Shown: positions 46,913 through 55,827 of the stretch, in pieces | Numbering within the stretch: position 1 is the stretch's first letter | Layout: each line of letters starts with the position of its first letter | NCBI RefSeq assembly: GCF_000478195.2 | Contig: NZ_AUZM01000005.1 | Coordinates: forward strand, 1-64,000 | Reading direction: 5' to 3' | Source of the DNA: Lyngbya aestuarii BL J | GTDB taxonomy: Bacteria > Cyanobacteriota > Cyanobacteriia > Cyanobacteriales > Microcoleaceae | DNA length: 64,000 nucleotides | Translations under genes and position numbers: made by a program | Notes under the pieces: generated by a model | Seen by the model: the letters and a program-made list of their open reading frames with translations, nothing else | What the model was told of the DNA's origin: nothing | The model's database searches: none

Positions 46913-48640
46913 ATGCGTCAGTTCTTGCTGTTTTTTCTCGGGTTATGCTTTTTTGTTGCTGTGGTTTTATTTGGAGCTATTTTGAACATTTCTTCTGAGA
47001 CGAAAACGATTACAATTTTACAAACCAGTGACATTCACGGTTATCTCATGCCTTGGGATTACTATACGAATCAACCTGCTGAGTTGGGACTCGCTAAAGT
47101 TGCCACTTTGATTGAACAAGAACGAGCAGAACATCCCAATTTAGTTTTAATTGATGATGGGGATACGATTCAAGGTTCACCACTGGCTCATTATTATAAT
47201 AAAATTGATACTCAATCTCCTCATCCAATTGCAACGGCGTTTAATCTTCTCGGTTTTGATGCGGTATCTCTCGGAAATCACGATTTTGATTTTGGAATGG
47301 AGGTGTTATCTCGTTGGGTTAATCAATTAGACGCGCCTGTTGTCTGTGCAAATCTTCTTCAGGCTAATGGGATTCCGGCTTTTAAGCCTTATATTTTCAA
47401 AGAAGTTGACGGCGTAAAAATTGGGATTTTGGGGTTGACAACCACCGCAGTTCAAAACTGGCTTCCTGCTGAAAATTTTGGCAAACTTTCGTTTATTGAC
47501 CCAATGACAATAGCCCAGGAATATGTACCGAAAATGCGACAACAAGGTGCTGATATTGTGATTGTTGCTCAACATACGGGGTGGACGAAAACTCCTCATG
47601 ATTATCGTTCAAATCCAGCCGCTTGGTTAACTCCCGTTGACACTTGGAAAAATACGGGTGCAACCGTGAATGAAAATATTACGATTGAGTTGGCTCAACA
47701 AGTCCCTGATATTGATATTATTCTCGCCGGACATTCTCATATTAATGTACCGAAAGCGGTTATCAATACTGTGTTAATTGCTGAACCGTCTTATTGGGGA
47801 AAGGCTCTGAGTAAGTATACCATTCAGTTAGTTCATCAGGGGAAAGATTGGAAAGTTATTGACAAATACGCTACTAATTTATCCGTTGAAAATATTGAGC
47901 CTTTACCTCGTTTTATTGAGCTTTTACAGCCCAATCATCAGCAAATTTTAAGTTATCTCAATCAACCCATTGGTCAAGCAAAATCTGAGTTTGTGGGTGG
48001 GATGGCGGCTCGTTTTCAGGGAAGTGCTTTAGCTCATTTGATTAATACAGTACAAATAGAAGCGGCTCGTTCTATGGGGTATCCGGTTGATATTTCTTTA
48101 ACTTCTATCTTTACCAATCAGGGTAAAATTCCAGTTGGAGAAATTACGCTGCGGGATGCTTATAGTATTTATGTTTGTGATAACCGTTTGTTTATTATAG
48201 AAATTACTGGGGATATTTTACGCCGAGCGTTAGAAAAAAATGCAGCTTATTTTCAACAGGTGAACTCTGATAATTTACCGGATTCTCCCCGAGAAATTAT
48301 TGCTGAAAATATACCCGGTTACAATTGGGATATTTATCAAGGAATAGACTATACAATTGATATTACTAAACCTGTAGGTCAACGAGTGACTCGACTCCTT
48401 CTCAATGGTAAAACGATTGCACCAGAGCAAGTTCTGCGCGTCGCAATTAATAACTATCGTGCGCTGGGTGGTGGAGACTATGTGATGTTCACTGAAGGTA
48501 AAATTCTTGATAAATCCACTCAAGAAATTAGAGATTTTATTGCGGAATATTTGAAGAAAAAAAAGACAATTTCTCCGCAAGATTTTCAAATGGATAATCT
48601 AGAAATCATACCCAATATCTACAATTATTACTTTGGATAG
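46913..48640 (+). CDS. 5'-nucleotidase / metallophosphatase family protein
   Basis: About 575 residues from the ATG at 46913 (a GTG at 46910 is also possible). An N-terminal hydrophobic segment (FLLFFLGLCFFVAVVLFGAI) is a signal peptide or anchor, so the enzyme acts outside the cytoplasm. The metallophosphatase domain has QTSDIHGY, DDGDTIQG, GNHDFDFG and AGHSHI, and the C-terminal 5'-nucleotidase domain ends LGGGDYVMF. It hydrolyses nucleotides or related phosphate esters, probably for phosphate scavenging. No Pho-box was recognised. Confidence 0.9.
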   Translation: MRQFLLFFLGLCFFVAVVLFGAILNISSETKTITILQTSDIHGYLMPWDYYTNQPAELGLAKVATLIEQERAEHPNLVLIDDGDTIQGSPLAHYYNKIDTQSPHPIATAFNLLGFDAVSLGNHDFDFGMEVLSRWVNQLDAPVVCANLLQANGIPAFKPYIFKEVDGVKIGILGLTTTAVQNWLPAENFGKLSFIDPMTIAQEYVPKMRQQGADIVIVAQHTGWTKTPHDYRSNPAAWLTPVDTWKNTGATVNENITIELAQQVPDIDIILAGHSHINVPKAVINTVLIAEPSYWGKALSKYTIQLVHQGKDWKVIDKYATNLSVENIEPLPRFIELLQPNHQQILSYLNQPIGQAKSEFVGGMAARFQGSALAHLINTVQIEAARSMGYPVDISLTSIFTNQGKIPVGEITLRDAYSIYVCDNRLFIIEITGDILRRALEKNAAYFQQVNSDNLPDSPREIIAENIPGYNWDIYQGIDYTIDITKPVGQRVTRLLLNGKTIAPEQVLRVAINNYRALGGGDYVMFTEGKILDKSTQEIRDFIAEYLKKKKTISPQDFQMDNLEIIPNIYNYYFG

Positions 48641-49039
48641 ATGACTCAAGTTTAATAACATTCTATACTATTTAATTTTATAGAATATAAATTCACAGAA
48701 ATAATACTACAACTACACAAGGAAAAGCTGAATATAAATAGGGACAGTTTATCAATCGCCTGCTCACTTTTCTAGAACAATTATTTCTAGCACATATTTG
48801 AGTGTTTTATCTAAAATCTCTATTTTATACATCTTAATATATTTTATACACTAAACTAATAGAGGTTTTGAGGAACAGCTATTGACAAAAAATAAAAATT
48901 TTTATACAATTAAAAATAAGGGATTTTAATCCTGGTTTTAAAAACTTTGTTTAGCATTAGCAATGCTTGAAGTGCTAACTGATTAAGCCCCTTTTTAGCT
49001 ATAAACTTGATGCTAAAATTAGCTTGTGGAGGTATTTTG
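48641..49039. other. Intergenic region after the 5'-nucleotidase
   Basis: About 400 AT-rich bases. It contains an inverted repeat, ATTCTATA (48660-48667) / TATAGAAT (48679-48686), possibly a weak terminator, and a small palindrome AGCATTAGCAATGCT near 48953-48967. No coding-like frame. The ribosome binding site of the next gene is at 49026-49032. Confidence 0.4.
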
Positions 49040-49273
49040 ATGGAACAAAAACACAATTTCTCACATCCTCGATACAAATACAGAGGTGAACCCACACCAG
49101 AAAATATAGCTTTTGATAGTCAACTCCAAGAATTTGCTCAACAGGTGCAAATCATCGCAGGTTTACACACAGGAGGAAGGTTATCGACTCAAGAATCTTA
49201 TCAAAGTATCAAACGTTCTTGGAAACAAGTCAAAGCAACGGGTCAAGAATTGGGAATTGGCAAAAGTCACTAA
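49040..49273 (+). CDS. Small conserved-looking cyanobacterial protein of unknown function
   Basis: A 77-residue soluble protein. The ATG at 49040 is set by TGGAGGT eight bases upstream; an earlier ATG at 49007 is unlikely. The text HPRYKYRGEPTPENIAFDSQL then a helical SLQ-type region (LQEFAQQVQIIAGLHTGG) is the sort of short protein found widely in cyanobacteria, but I cannot name the family with certainty. Followed by a terminator-like hairpin. Confidence 0.7.
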   Translation: MEQKHNFSHPRYKYRGEPTPENIAFDSQLQEFAQQVQIIAGLHTGGRLSTQESYQSIKRSWKQVKATGQELGIGKSH

Positions 49274-49311
49274 AATTTTCTCTAAAGCCAGTTACAATAA
49301 TCAACAACTTG

Positions 49312-49329
49312 AGAGCGGATAACCGCTCT
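49312..49329 (+). terminator. Terminator-like hairpin of the small gene
   Basis: AGAGCGG (49312-49318) pairs with CCGCTCT (49323-49329) over ATAA, followed by TACTTTGTG. A 7-bp GC-rich stem, weak T-run. Confidence 0.55.
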
Positions 49330-49877
49330 TACTTTGTGTTTAAGGGGATTTTTGATCGGAATGTTAAGGGGGTATGGGTTAGGGATAAAGATCAGTTACC
49401 CGAAGAAACAATTGACGATTAGGTAAGCACAGAGTAAGCTAAAAGCTATTGAGGTTTGAGAGCCAAAGATTAGCTGAACCTCTAGGAATTGATCAGGGAA
49501 GCACCCGGAAAATAGCATTTTTTCTATAAAGGGTGTAAAGATTTATGTAAAAATTTGATAAAGCTAGCCCTCAACAGTAGTTGTACCGAGAGAGGGTAGG
49601 TTAGACTGAGTGAGACAAACCTGAAAATCTCAGTATTTTCCATGAGGATTGTCCAATAGACTAAGTGATATACATCCAGAGTAAACAACTGATCGAACAA
49701 GATAGACCCTATGCCAATCCGAGAATTCAATGATTTAAGTGTCAATTCCAGTCGTTATTTTTACAGTTTTCTGCCGTTAAACGAGAAAGATTTGACACAG
49801 ATAAGTCCTATCAAAGCCCAACTCTAAATTAATATCCGCTTTGTAAATTTGATTTAGCCCTCTCTAACCAACTCGTT
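49330..49877. other. Intergenic region ahead of the polysaccharide cluster
   Basis: About 550 bases without a reliable gene. A frame ending at 49422 reads GIFDRNVKGVWVRDKDQL and could be a remnant, but it has no credible start. The promoter of the cluster presumably lies here. No JUMPstart-like element was recognised. Confidence 0.35.
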
Positions 49878-51218
49878 ATGTCCTCAATTAAAAAGCAGGC
49901 TGTTGAAGGCACAATCTGGACAGTGGTGGGCTATGGTGGCAGTCAAGTGCTGCGTTTAGGCAGTAACCTGATTCTCACTCGCCTCCTCGTTCCCGAATTG
50001 TTTGGTCTGATGGCGTTGGTGAATACCTTTATTATGGGTGTTGCCTTATTTTCAGACATTGGGATTCGCCCTAGTATTATCCGTAGTCCACGCTGGAACG
50101 ACCCCGTTTTTCTGAACACCGCCTGGACATTGCAAGCCCTCAGAGCCTGTTGGATTTGGATAGGATGTGCGATTCTCGCTTGGCCGGTGTCTCAGTTTTA
50201 TAATGATTCTCGGCTTGTTTGGTTACTCCCTGTTTCAGCTTTAACCGTTCTGGTTAATGGACTGAGTTCTACTTCTATGGCTACTCTTAGCCGCAAACTC
50301 GAAATTGGGAAACTCACAAGACTTGAGTTTGCAACCCAAATTATTTCTTTGGCGGTTACGATTGTCTGGGCTTATATAACACCCACAGTTTGGGCTTTAA
50401 TCGGGGGAAATCTTGTTTCTAGTGTTGTCAAAACTGCATGGAGTCATCGCTTAGAACCCGAAACTTCTAATTGGTTTGCTTGGGAGAAAGATTCACTTAA
50501 AGAAATCATGTCTTTCGGGACTTGGATTTTTGTATCTACAATGATGACTTTTTTAGCTTCTCAAGCTGACCGATTAATTTTAGGAAGGCTGTTTACGCTT
50601 CAGTTATTAGGGGTTTATACCGTTGCTTTTTCCTTTGCCGATTTGCCCAGACAAGTTGTTAAACGCATTAGTCAACAGGTGATGTTTCCTGTTATCTCCA
50701 AATATGCTGATTTGGATCGACCCAGCTTGCGAGCTAAAATTTTACAAAAGCGTAAGTTGCTGTTAATTGGGTTAGCATTTATGGTGACAGTTCTTGCTTG
50801 TTTTGGAGATTTAATTATTGAAATACTCTATGATGAACGATATCAGGAAGCCGGATGGATGTTACCTATTCTCGCCGTTGGACTATGGCCTTTATTATTA
50901 TCTGCAACAATAGATAAAGCACTTTTTGCGATTGGAAATCCTAAATATGTAGCATTAGGTTATTTCCTTAAATTCTTGTATATGGTTACATTACTTCCGG
51001 TGGCCAATGAGCTATTCGGAATGGTCGGTGCAATTACGGTAATTGCTTTTAATGATTTACCCAGCTATTTTTCTATTAATTATGGCTTATGGCAAGAGAA
51101 ATTAACTTGTTTTAGACAAGATATACAGGCAACAATTCTGCTGTTAGGTTTGCTATTTATCGTTTGTTTAGGTCGCTATTCTCTAGGCTTTGGGTTACCC
51201 ATTGATCAACTTTTGTAA
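49878..51218 (+). CDS. Wzx-type polysaccharide flippase
   Basis: A 446-residue integral membrane protein of the MOP superfamily (polysaccharide transport family). It has about 12 hydrophobic segments; the opening QAVEGTIWTVVGYGGSQVLRL and later LILTRLLVPELFGLMAL are characteristic. It flips lipid-linked oligosaccharide repeat units across the inner membrane. It is the first gene of the + strand cluster and pairs functionally with the Wzy-like protein at 54.4 kb. Generic gene symbol avoided because the polymer is unknown. Confidence 0.88.
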   Translation: MSSIKKQAVEGTIWTVVGYGGSQVLRLGSNLILTRLLVPELFGLMALVNTFIMGVALFSDIGIRPSIIRSPRWNDPVFLNTAWTLQALRACWIWIGCAILAWPVSQFYNDSRLVWLLPVSALTVLVNGLSSTSMATLSRKLEIGKLTRLEFATQIISLAVTIVWAYITPTVWALIGGNLVSSVVKTAWSHRLEPETSNWFAWEKDSLKEIMSFGTWIFVSTMMTFLASQADRLILGRLFTLQLLGVYTVAFSFADLPRQVVKRISQQVMFPVISKYADLDRPSLRAKILQKRKLLLIGLAFMVTVLACFGDLIIEILYDERYQEAGWMLPILAVGLWPLLLSATIDKALFAIGNPKYVALGYFLKFLYMVTLLPVANELFGMVGAITVIAFNDLPSYFSINYGLWQEKLTCFRQDIQATILLLGLLFIVCLGRYSLGFGLPIDQLL

Positions 51219-51239
51219 ACAACTCAGGAAGTCGTAATA

Positions 51240-52343
51240 ATGAAAATTACCTTTGTTTTAGGAAACTGGATGAGCCTTCGAGGTGGAGTCCGGGTGGTTG
51301 CAGAACACGCCAAAAATTTGATGCAACGAGGTCACGATGTCTTCGTCGTTTCTCCGGGTCGCCCTCAACCGACTTGGAAGCAACAACTTCGTTCTTTACT
51401 CAAGGGTCAGGGGTGGATATCGAGACCGAAGAATTTACCCTCTCATTTTGATAACACAGATATTCCTCGCCAAATTCTCAATCATCCCGCTCCAGTGACT
51501 GATGCCGATGTTCCTGATGCCGATGTGGTTGTTGCCGGATGGTGGGAAACAGCAGAATGGGTTGCGAATTTATCTACAAGCAAAGGAGCTAAGGCTTACT
51601 TTATCCAAAATTATGAGATGCACGATTACTTACCCAAGGAAAAAGTAGAAGCTACCTTTTCATTACCGTTGCACAAAATTACCCATAAGTGGTTAGCAGA
51701 TTTAATGGCAACTCAATATGGAGATCCTAACTGTTCTGTCCTCCCAAATGGAGTAAATACTAAACAATTTAATGCTCCATCCCGTCAAAAACAAGCGGTT
51801 CCAACAGTTGGATTACTTTACTCTCAAGTTTATTGGAAAGGATGTGATATCAGTCTAAAAGCTCTATCTATTGCGGCTCAAAAAATTCCAAACCTCCATT
51901 TAGTAGTATTTAGCTCTGAAGATCCCTCCCCAGATTTGCCGCTACCACCCGAGACGGAATACTATAAAAAACCTCCCCAATCTCAAATCAAAGACATCTA
52001 TGCTAAGTGTGATGTTTGGCTATGTGGAAGTTTGAAAGAAGGGTTTCACCTTCCTCCCTTAGAAGCTATGGCTTGTCGTTGTCCTGTCGTTTCCACGCGA
52101 GTTAGTGGCCCAATGGATACAGTCACAGACGGAGTGAATGGTTATATTGTACCCGTCGGCGACTTTACTGCATTAGCAGAGCGATTAGTCGATGTTTTGT
52201 CTCTTTCTGATACTCAATGGAAAGTGATGTCGGATGCCGCTTATGAGACCGCGCATCGATACACTTGGGACTATGCGACTGATTTATTGGAAGCGGCACT
52301 TCACACTGCTATCGAGCGTCAAAAGCGAGGAGATTTCTCGTAA
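51240..52343 (+). CDS. Glycosyltransferase family 4
   Basis: A 367-residue GT-B enzyme. The acceptor domain starts GGVRVVAEHAKNLMQRGHDV; the donor domain has VGLLYSQVYWKGCDI and the retaining-GT4 signature KEGFHLPPLEAMACRCPVV, with the E...E pair. It starts 21 bases after the flippase stop, so they are co-transcribed. It adds one sugar of the repeat unit; donor and linkage cannot be told. Confidence 0.92.
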   Translation: MKITFVLGNWMSLRGGVRVVAEHAKNLMQRGHDVFVVSPGRPQPTWKQQLRSLLKGQGWISRPKNLPSHFDNTDIPRQILNHPAPVTDADVPDADVVVAGWWETAEWVANLSTSKGAKAYFIQNYEMHDYLPKEKVEATFSLPLHKITHKWLADLMATQYGDPNCSVLPNGVNTKQFNAPSRQKQAVPTVGLLYSQVYWKGCDISLKALSIAAQKIPNLHLVVFSSEDPSPDLPLPPETEYYKKPPQSQIKDIYAKCDVWLCGSLKEGFHLPPLEAMACRCPVVSTRVSGPMDTVTDGVNGYIVPVGDFTALAERLVDVLSLSDTQWKVMSDAAYETAHRYTWDYATDLLEAALHTAIERQKRGDFS

Positions 52344-52542
52344 GTATTGAAGTCAATTCAGAAAATGGCTCTCCCCTCGTTAGGATGCCAACTCAAGATA
52401 ATAATCTAGCCCTATCGAGGTTTTTAGCAGTTGTTCTCCCGAAAAGCTGTATCGGCTAATACTTTTGATCCCCGAGTTCTGGGAGGGCCAACGTTTTTAC
52501 AAATTGTTGTGGCGGATTTTAGCAAGAAAACTGGATTAGCTT

Positions 52543-53448
52543 ATGACTTTACCTGACTTTATCATTATCGGTGCAGCCAAATCTGGGACAACAACACTTT
52601 ATGAATATTTATGCCGTCATCCCCGGATTTATATGAGCAAAGTTAAAGAACCTGATTTTTTTGCATTGGATCGCAACTACGCTCGGGGAATGGACTGGTA
52701 TAAGTCCCTCTTTAGTCCCGCTCAACCTCACCAAGTTTGTGGTGAAGCCTCGACAACCTATTCTCGACTTCATCAGCATCCTCAAACCGTAGAACGTCTC
52801 GCCAAAGTTCTACCGGATGTTAAGCTTATTTATGTGATGCGACATCCCGTCGAGCGGGCGTATTCCTTCTACCGATATCGGTTCAAGGGAAGTCAAGAGA
52901 ATCCTCAATTTCTAGCCGAAAGAAATGAGTTGATGACAGCCAAAACCTTTGAAGAAGCCATTCGGCAGCAGAGTGAATTTATCGATAGTAGTTATTATTT
53001 ATACCAGATAGAAAAGTATCTAGAATACTATCCGAAAGAATCGTTTTTGTTCTTGTTGATGGAGGATTTAACCGAGCAACCCACAGAAACGTTAAGTAAG
53101 ATTTGTCAATTTATCGGAGTCGATCCAAATATTGATTTAACTCAAAAAGGTGAAGTAGTTGCCAACAAGGGTAGTGATCGGCCAGAATGGTATGTAAGAA
53201 ACCAGCTAACTGCTCCTCTCAAAGCAATTCCGGGTGTTGGCTCTGTGTCAGGGTTGTTACCGAAAAGCTGGAAAGATCAGGCTTATAAAATGATCCGGGG
53301 ACTCAATTATAAGCAATGGAAATCAGCGCAATATGTACCCCCTCCTATGCAGCCAACGACACACCAAATGCTTTTAGACCAGTTTCGTGAGCCCAATCAG
53401 AAACTAGCTGAGTTTCTTAATCGAGATTTATCTCATTGGAATCAATAA
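52543..53448 (+). CDS. Sulfotransferase 1 of the cluster
   Basis: A 301-residue PAPS-dependent sulfotransferase. The 5'-phosphosulfate loop is IIGAAKSGTTTL near the N terminus; the 3'-phosphate motif is VMRHPVERAYSFYRYR. The catalytic region is EPDFFALD, typical of carbohydrate sulfotransferases. It lacks a membrane anchor, so it acts in the cytoplasm on lipid-linked intermediates. The ATG at 52543 follows a 200-base gap with no gene. Confidence 0.92.
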   Translation: MTLPDFIIIGAAKSGTTTLYEYLCRHPRIYMSKVKEPDFFALDRNYARGMDWYKSLFSPAQPHQVCGEASTTYSRLHQHPQTVERLAKVLPDVKLIYVMRHPVERAYSFYRYRFKGSQENPQFLAERNELMTAKTFEEAIRQQSEFIDSSYYLYQIEKYLEYYPKESFLFLLMEDLTEQPTETLSKICQFIGVDPNIDLTQKGEVVANKGSDRPEWYVRNQLTAPLKAIPGVGSVSGLLPKSWKDQAYKMIRGLNYKQWKSAQYVPPPMQPTTHQMLLDQFREPNQKLAEFLNRDLSHWNQ

Positions 53449-53488
53449 CAGTTCACCTAATAAAACTAATATTTTCTGAGGAAAAAAC

Positions 53489-54328
53489 ATGAGTTCAGCT
53501 TTGACTTTCTGCATTGATCCTGAATATTTGGACAACTTAGCGACTCAATACCGAGAAAGCTATGCCCAAGCCCAACCTTATCCTCATATCGTTATCGATA
53601 ATTTTTTGCCGGAATCCATACTTGATCATATTTTGGATGAATTTCCAAAACCGGATACAATAGACTGGCATAAATTTAATGGGAATTACTCTAAGAAACT
53701 CGCTTCGAGTTCTGAGTTACAAATGGGAGAATCCACTCGTTTTCTACTGTATCAACTGAATTCTTCAATCTTTATTCGTTTTTTAGAAAAGCTAACTGGA
53801 ATCGAAGGAATAATCCCTGATCCTCACTTCAAAGGAGGAGGATTACATCAGATTGAACGAGGGGGTTTTTTAAAGGTACACGTAGATTTTAATCGCCACG
53901 AAAAACTTGATATTGATCGCCGACTAAACCTACTGATCTATCTCAATAAAGACTGGAAAGAAGAGTATGGTGGTTATTTTGAGTTGTGGGATAGTGAAAT
54001 GACAGGCTGCAAAAAAAAGGTTTTACCTCTATTTAACCGCTGTGTGATTTTCAGCACCACAGATTTCTCCTATCATGGACACCCAGACCCCTTAAACTGT
54101 CCTGAAGGATTATCTCGAAAATCCTTAGCATTATATTATTACAGTAATGGTCGTCCTACTGAAGAGATCTCTGATGGACACACCACGGTTTTTCAAGCTC
54201 GACCAGGGGAACAGTTACCGAATAAACCAGTTGGAGAAGACACTAAAACCATTCTGAAAAAATTTATTCCTCCGATTTTGATAGATCTAGGTAGCTCTCT
54301 CAAGAAAAAGTCAAACTCCAAAAAGTAG
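53489..54328 (+). CDS. 2-oxoglutarate/Fe(II)-dependent oxygenase, prolyl-hydroxylase-like
   Basis: A 279-residue double-stranded beta-helix enzyme. The iron ligands are visible as HVD (H131, D133) in FLKVHVDFNRH and a distal histidine at H196 or H198 in FSYHGHPDP; a 2-oxoglutarate arginine is R210 in LSRKSLALYYY. This is the 2OG-Fe(II) oxygenase type with a P4H-like core. In this cluster it probably hydroxylates a sugar or lipid carrier component, or a protein; the substrate is unknown. It starts 40 bases after sulfotransferase 1. Confidence 0.85.
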   Translation: MSSALTFCIDPEYLDNLATQYRESYAQAQPYPHIVIDNFLPESILDHILDEFPKPDTIDWHKFNGNYSKKLASSSELQMGESTRFLLYQLNSSIFIRFLEKLTGIEGIIPDPHFKGGGLHQIERGGFLKVHVDFNRHEKLDIDRRLNLLIYLNKDWKEEYGGYFELWDSEMTGCKKKVLPLFNRCVIFSTTDFSYHGHPDPLNCPEGLSRKSLALYYYSNGRPTEEISDGHTTVFQARPGEQLPNKPVGEDTKTILKKFIPPILIDLGSSLKKKSNSKK

Positions 54329-54365
54329 AGTTGGGCTATTTGATGTCGAATTTAGTAGGTATACA

Positions 54366-55781
54366 ATGACTCCTCAAGCTCAACTCGTACTGCGGATCTG
54401 GTTGCCTGTTGTCCTGGCTTTATTTAAGTTTCTTCCGGCTCGCAAGGCAGTCGTAACCAGCTTCATTGTATCCTGGCTATTTTTACCTCAAAAAGTTCTA
54501 TTTATTTTTCCGGGTCTTCCTGATTATGATAGAATCTCAGCCACCTGTTACAGCATCTTGCTAGCCACTTTTATCTTTGACTTTAAACGCTTTAGTTCTT
54601 TTAAATTCGGCTGGCTCGATATTCCCATGTTGGTCTGGTGCATCTGTCCCTTTATTTCATCAATGACCAACAATTTGGGCGTTTACGATGGGGTATCGGC
54701 TATTGTAGATCGAACCATGGAGTACGGAATTCCCTATTTTTTGGGTCGCATTTATCTCAATGATCTGCTGGGAATGCGCCAACTGGCGATGGGGATTTTT
54801 GTGGGAGGATTAATCTACGCTCCGCTCTGTATCTTTGAAAGTGTGATGAGTCCTCAGTTGCACAACATGGTTTATGGCTATCATGGAATTCGCCAATTTG
54901 GTCAATCTATTCGTTTAGGAGGCTTTCGGCCTAACGTCTTTATGAAACACGGCTTGAGCGTTGGGATGTGGATGATGGCGGCTCTGCTGGTTGCCGTTTG
55001 GCTTTGGCAGTCCGGAATGCTCAAGAAGTTTTGGAATATTCCCATGAGTTGGATAGTAGCTGGACTGTTTGTGACTCATCTTTTGGTTAGATCGACAGGT
55101 GCTTATCTTTATATGCTCTACGGCTTGGTGATTCTGTTCACCGCCAAGTGGCTCCGTATTTCTCTTCCATTAGTAGCGTTAATATCGGCGTTGTCATTCT
55201 ACTTAATGTTGGGAGCAACCGGAAACTTTACCGGAGACCAAGCTGATCAAATTATTTCTGTCGCTGAAAATATTGCCGGACCCGATCGCGCTCAATCACT
55301 GGAATATCGATTTGATCATGAAGAATTACTCGTCGAAAAAGGTCTAGAACGAATAGTTTTTGGTTGGGGTGGATGGGGACGTAACCGTGTATTTGACTAT
55401 AACTGGGCAGGAGAGTTAGTTGATATCTCTGTTACGGATAGTTTATGGGTGATTGCTTTTGGTGTGAATGGTATAGTGGGTTTGACGGCTGTTTTTGGAT
55501 CAGTATTTTTACCTGCGGTTAGCTTTGTATTTCGTTATCCGGCAACAACTTGGTTTAATCCCAAAGTTGCCCCGGCCGCCGTTCTTGTCGTTATTACTAT
55601 TTTATATGCGCTTGACTGCTGCTTAAATAATCAGTTTAATCCGGTTTTTACTTTAGCCAGTGGAGCCATAGCGGGGCTAGTATTACAGCCGGAGCCAACT
55701 CAAAAAACGGTTAAAACCTTGAGAAAAAGCCGTCAACTTCCTTCCGAGCGTTCGGCAAGAATTGATTTGAGTAAAAGCTAA
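54366..55781 (+). CDS. Wzy-like O-antigen polymerase family membrane protein
   Basis: A 471-residue protein with about 10-12 membrane helices and a large periplasmic loop (about 110-190 and 285-345), containing RLGGFRPNVFMKHG and, in the last loop, VFGWGGWGRNRV. This pattern fits O-antigen ligase/polymerase (Wzy/WaaL superfamily). With the flippase it would polymerise the repeat unit. The C terminus is basic. It is 37 bases after the oxygenase gene. Confidence 0.8.
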   Translation: MTPQAQLVLRIWLPVVLALFKFLPARKAVVTSFIVSWLFLPQKVLFIFPGLPDYDRISATCYSILLATFIFDFKRFSSFKFGWLDIPMLVWCICPFISSMTNNLGVYDGVSAIVDRTMEYGIPYFLGRIYLNDLLGMRQLAMGIFVGGLIYAPLCIFESVMSPQLHNMVYGYHGIRQFGQSIRLGGFRPNVFMKHGLSVGMWMMAALLVAVWLWQSGMLKKFWNIPMSWIVAGLFVTHLLVRSTGAYLYMLYGLVILFTAKWLRISLPLVALISALSFYLMLGATGNFTGDQADQIISVAENIAGPDRAQSLEYRFDHEELLVEKGLERIVFGWGGWGRNRVFDYNWAGELVDISVTDSLWVIAFGVNGIVGLTAVFGSVFLPAVSFVFRYPATTWFNPKVAPAAVLVVITILYALDCCLNNQFNPVFTLASGAIAGLVLQPEPTQKTVKTLRKSRQLPSERSARIDLSKS

Positions 55782-55827
55782 CCGGGCCGCCGCAACTATT
55801 GTTTACTTCTAATTCGGTTGAGTTCGT

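Noticed and set aside
49219-49422. A 67-residue frame ending VRDKDQLPEETIDD
   Set aside because: It overlaps the small 49040 gene and a terminator hairpin and has no credible start; at most a remnant.
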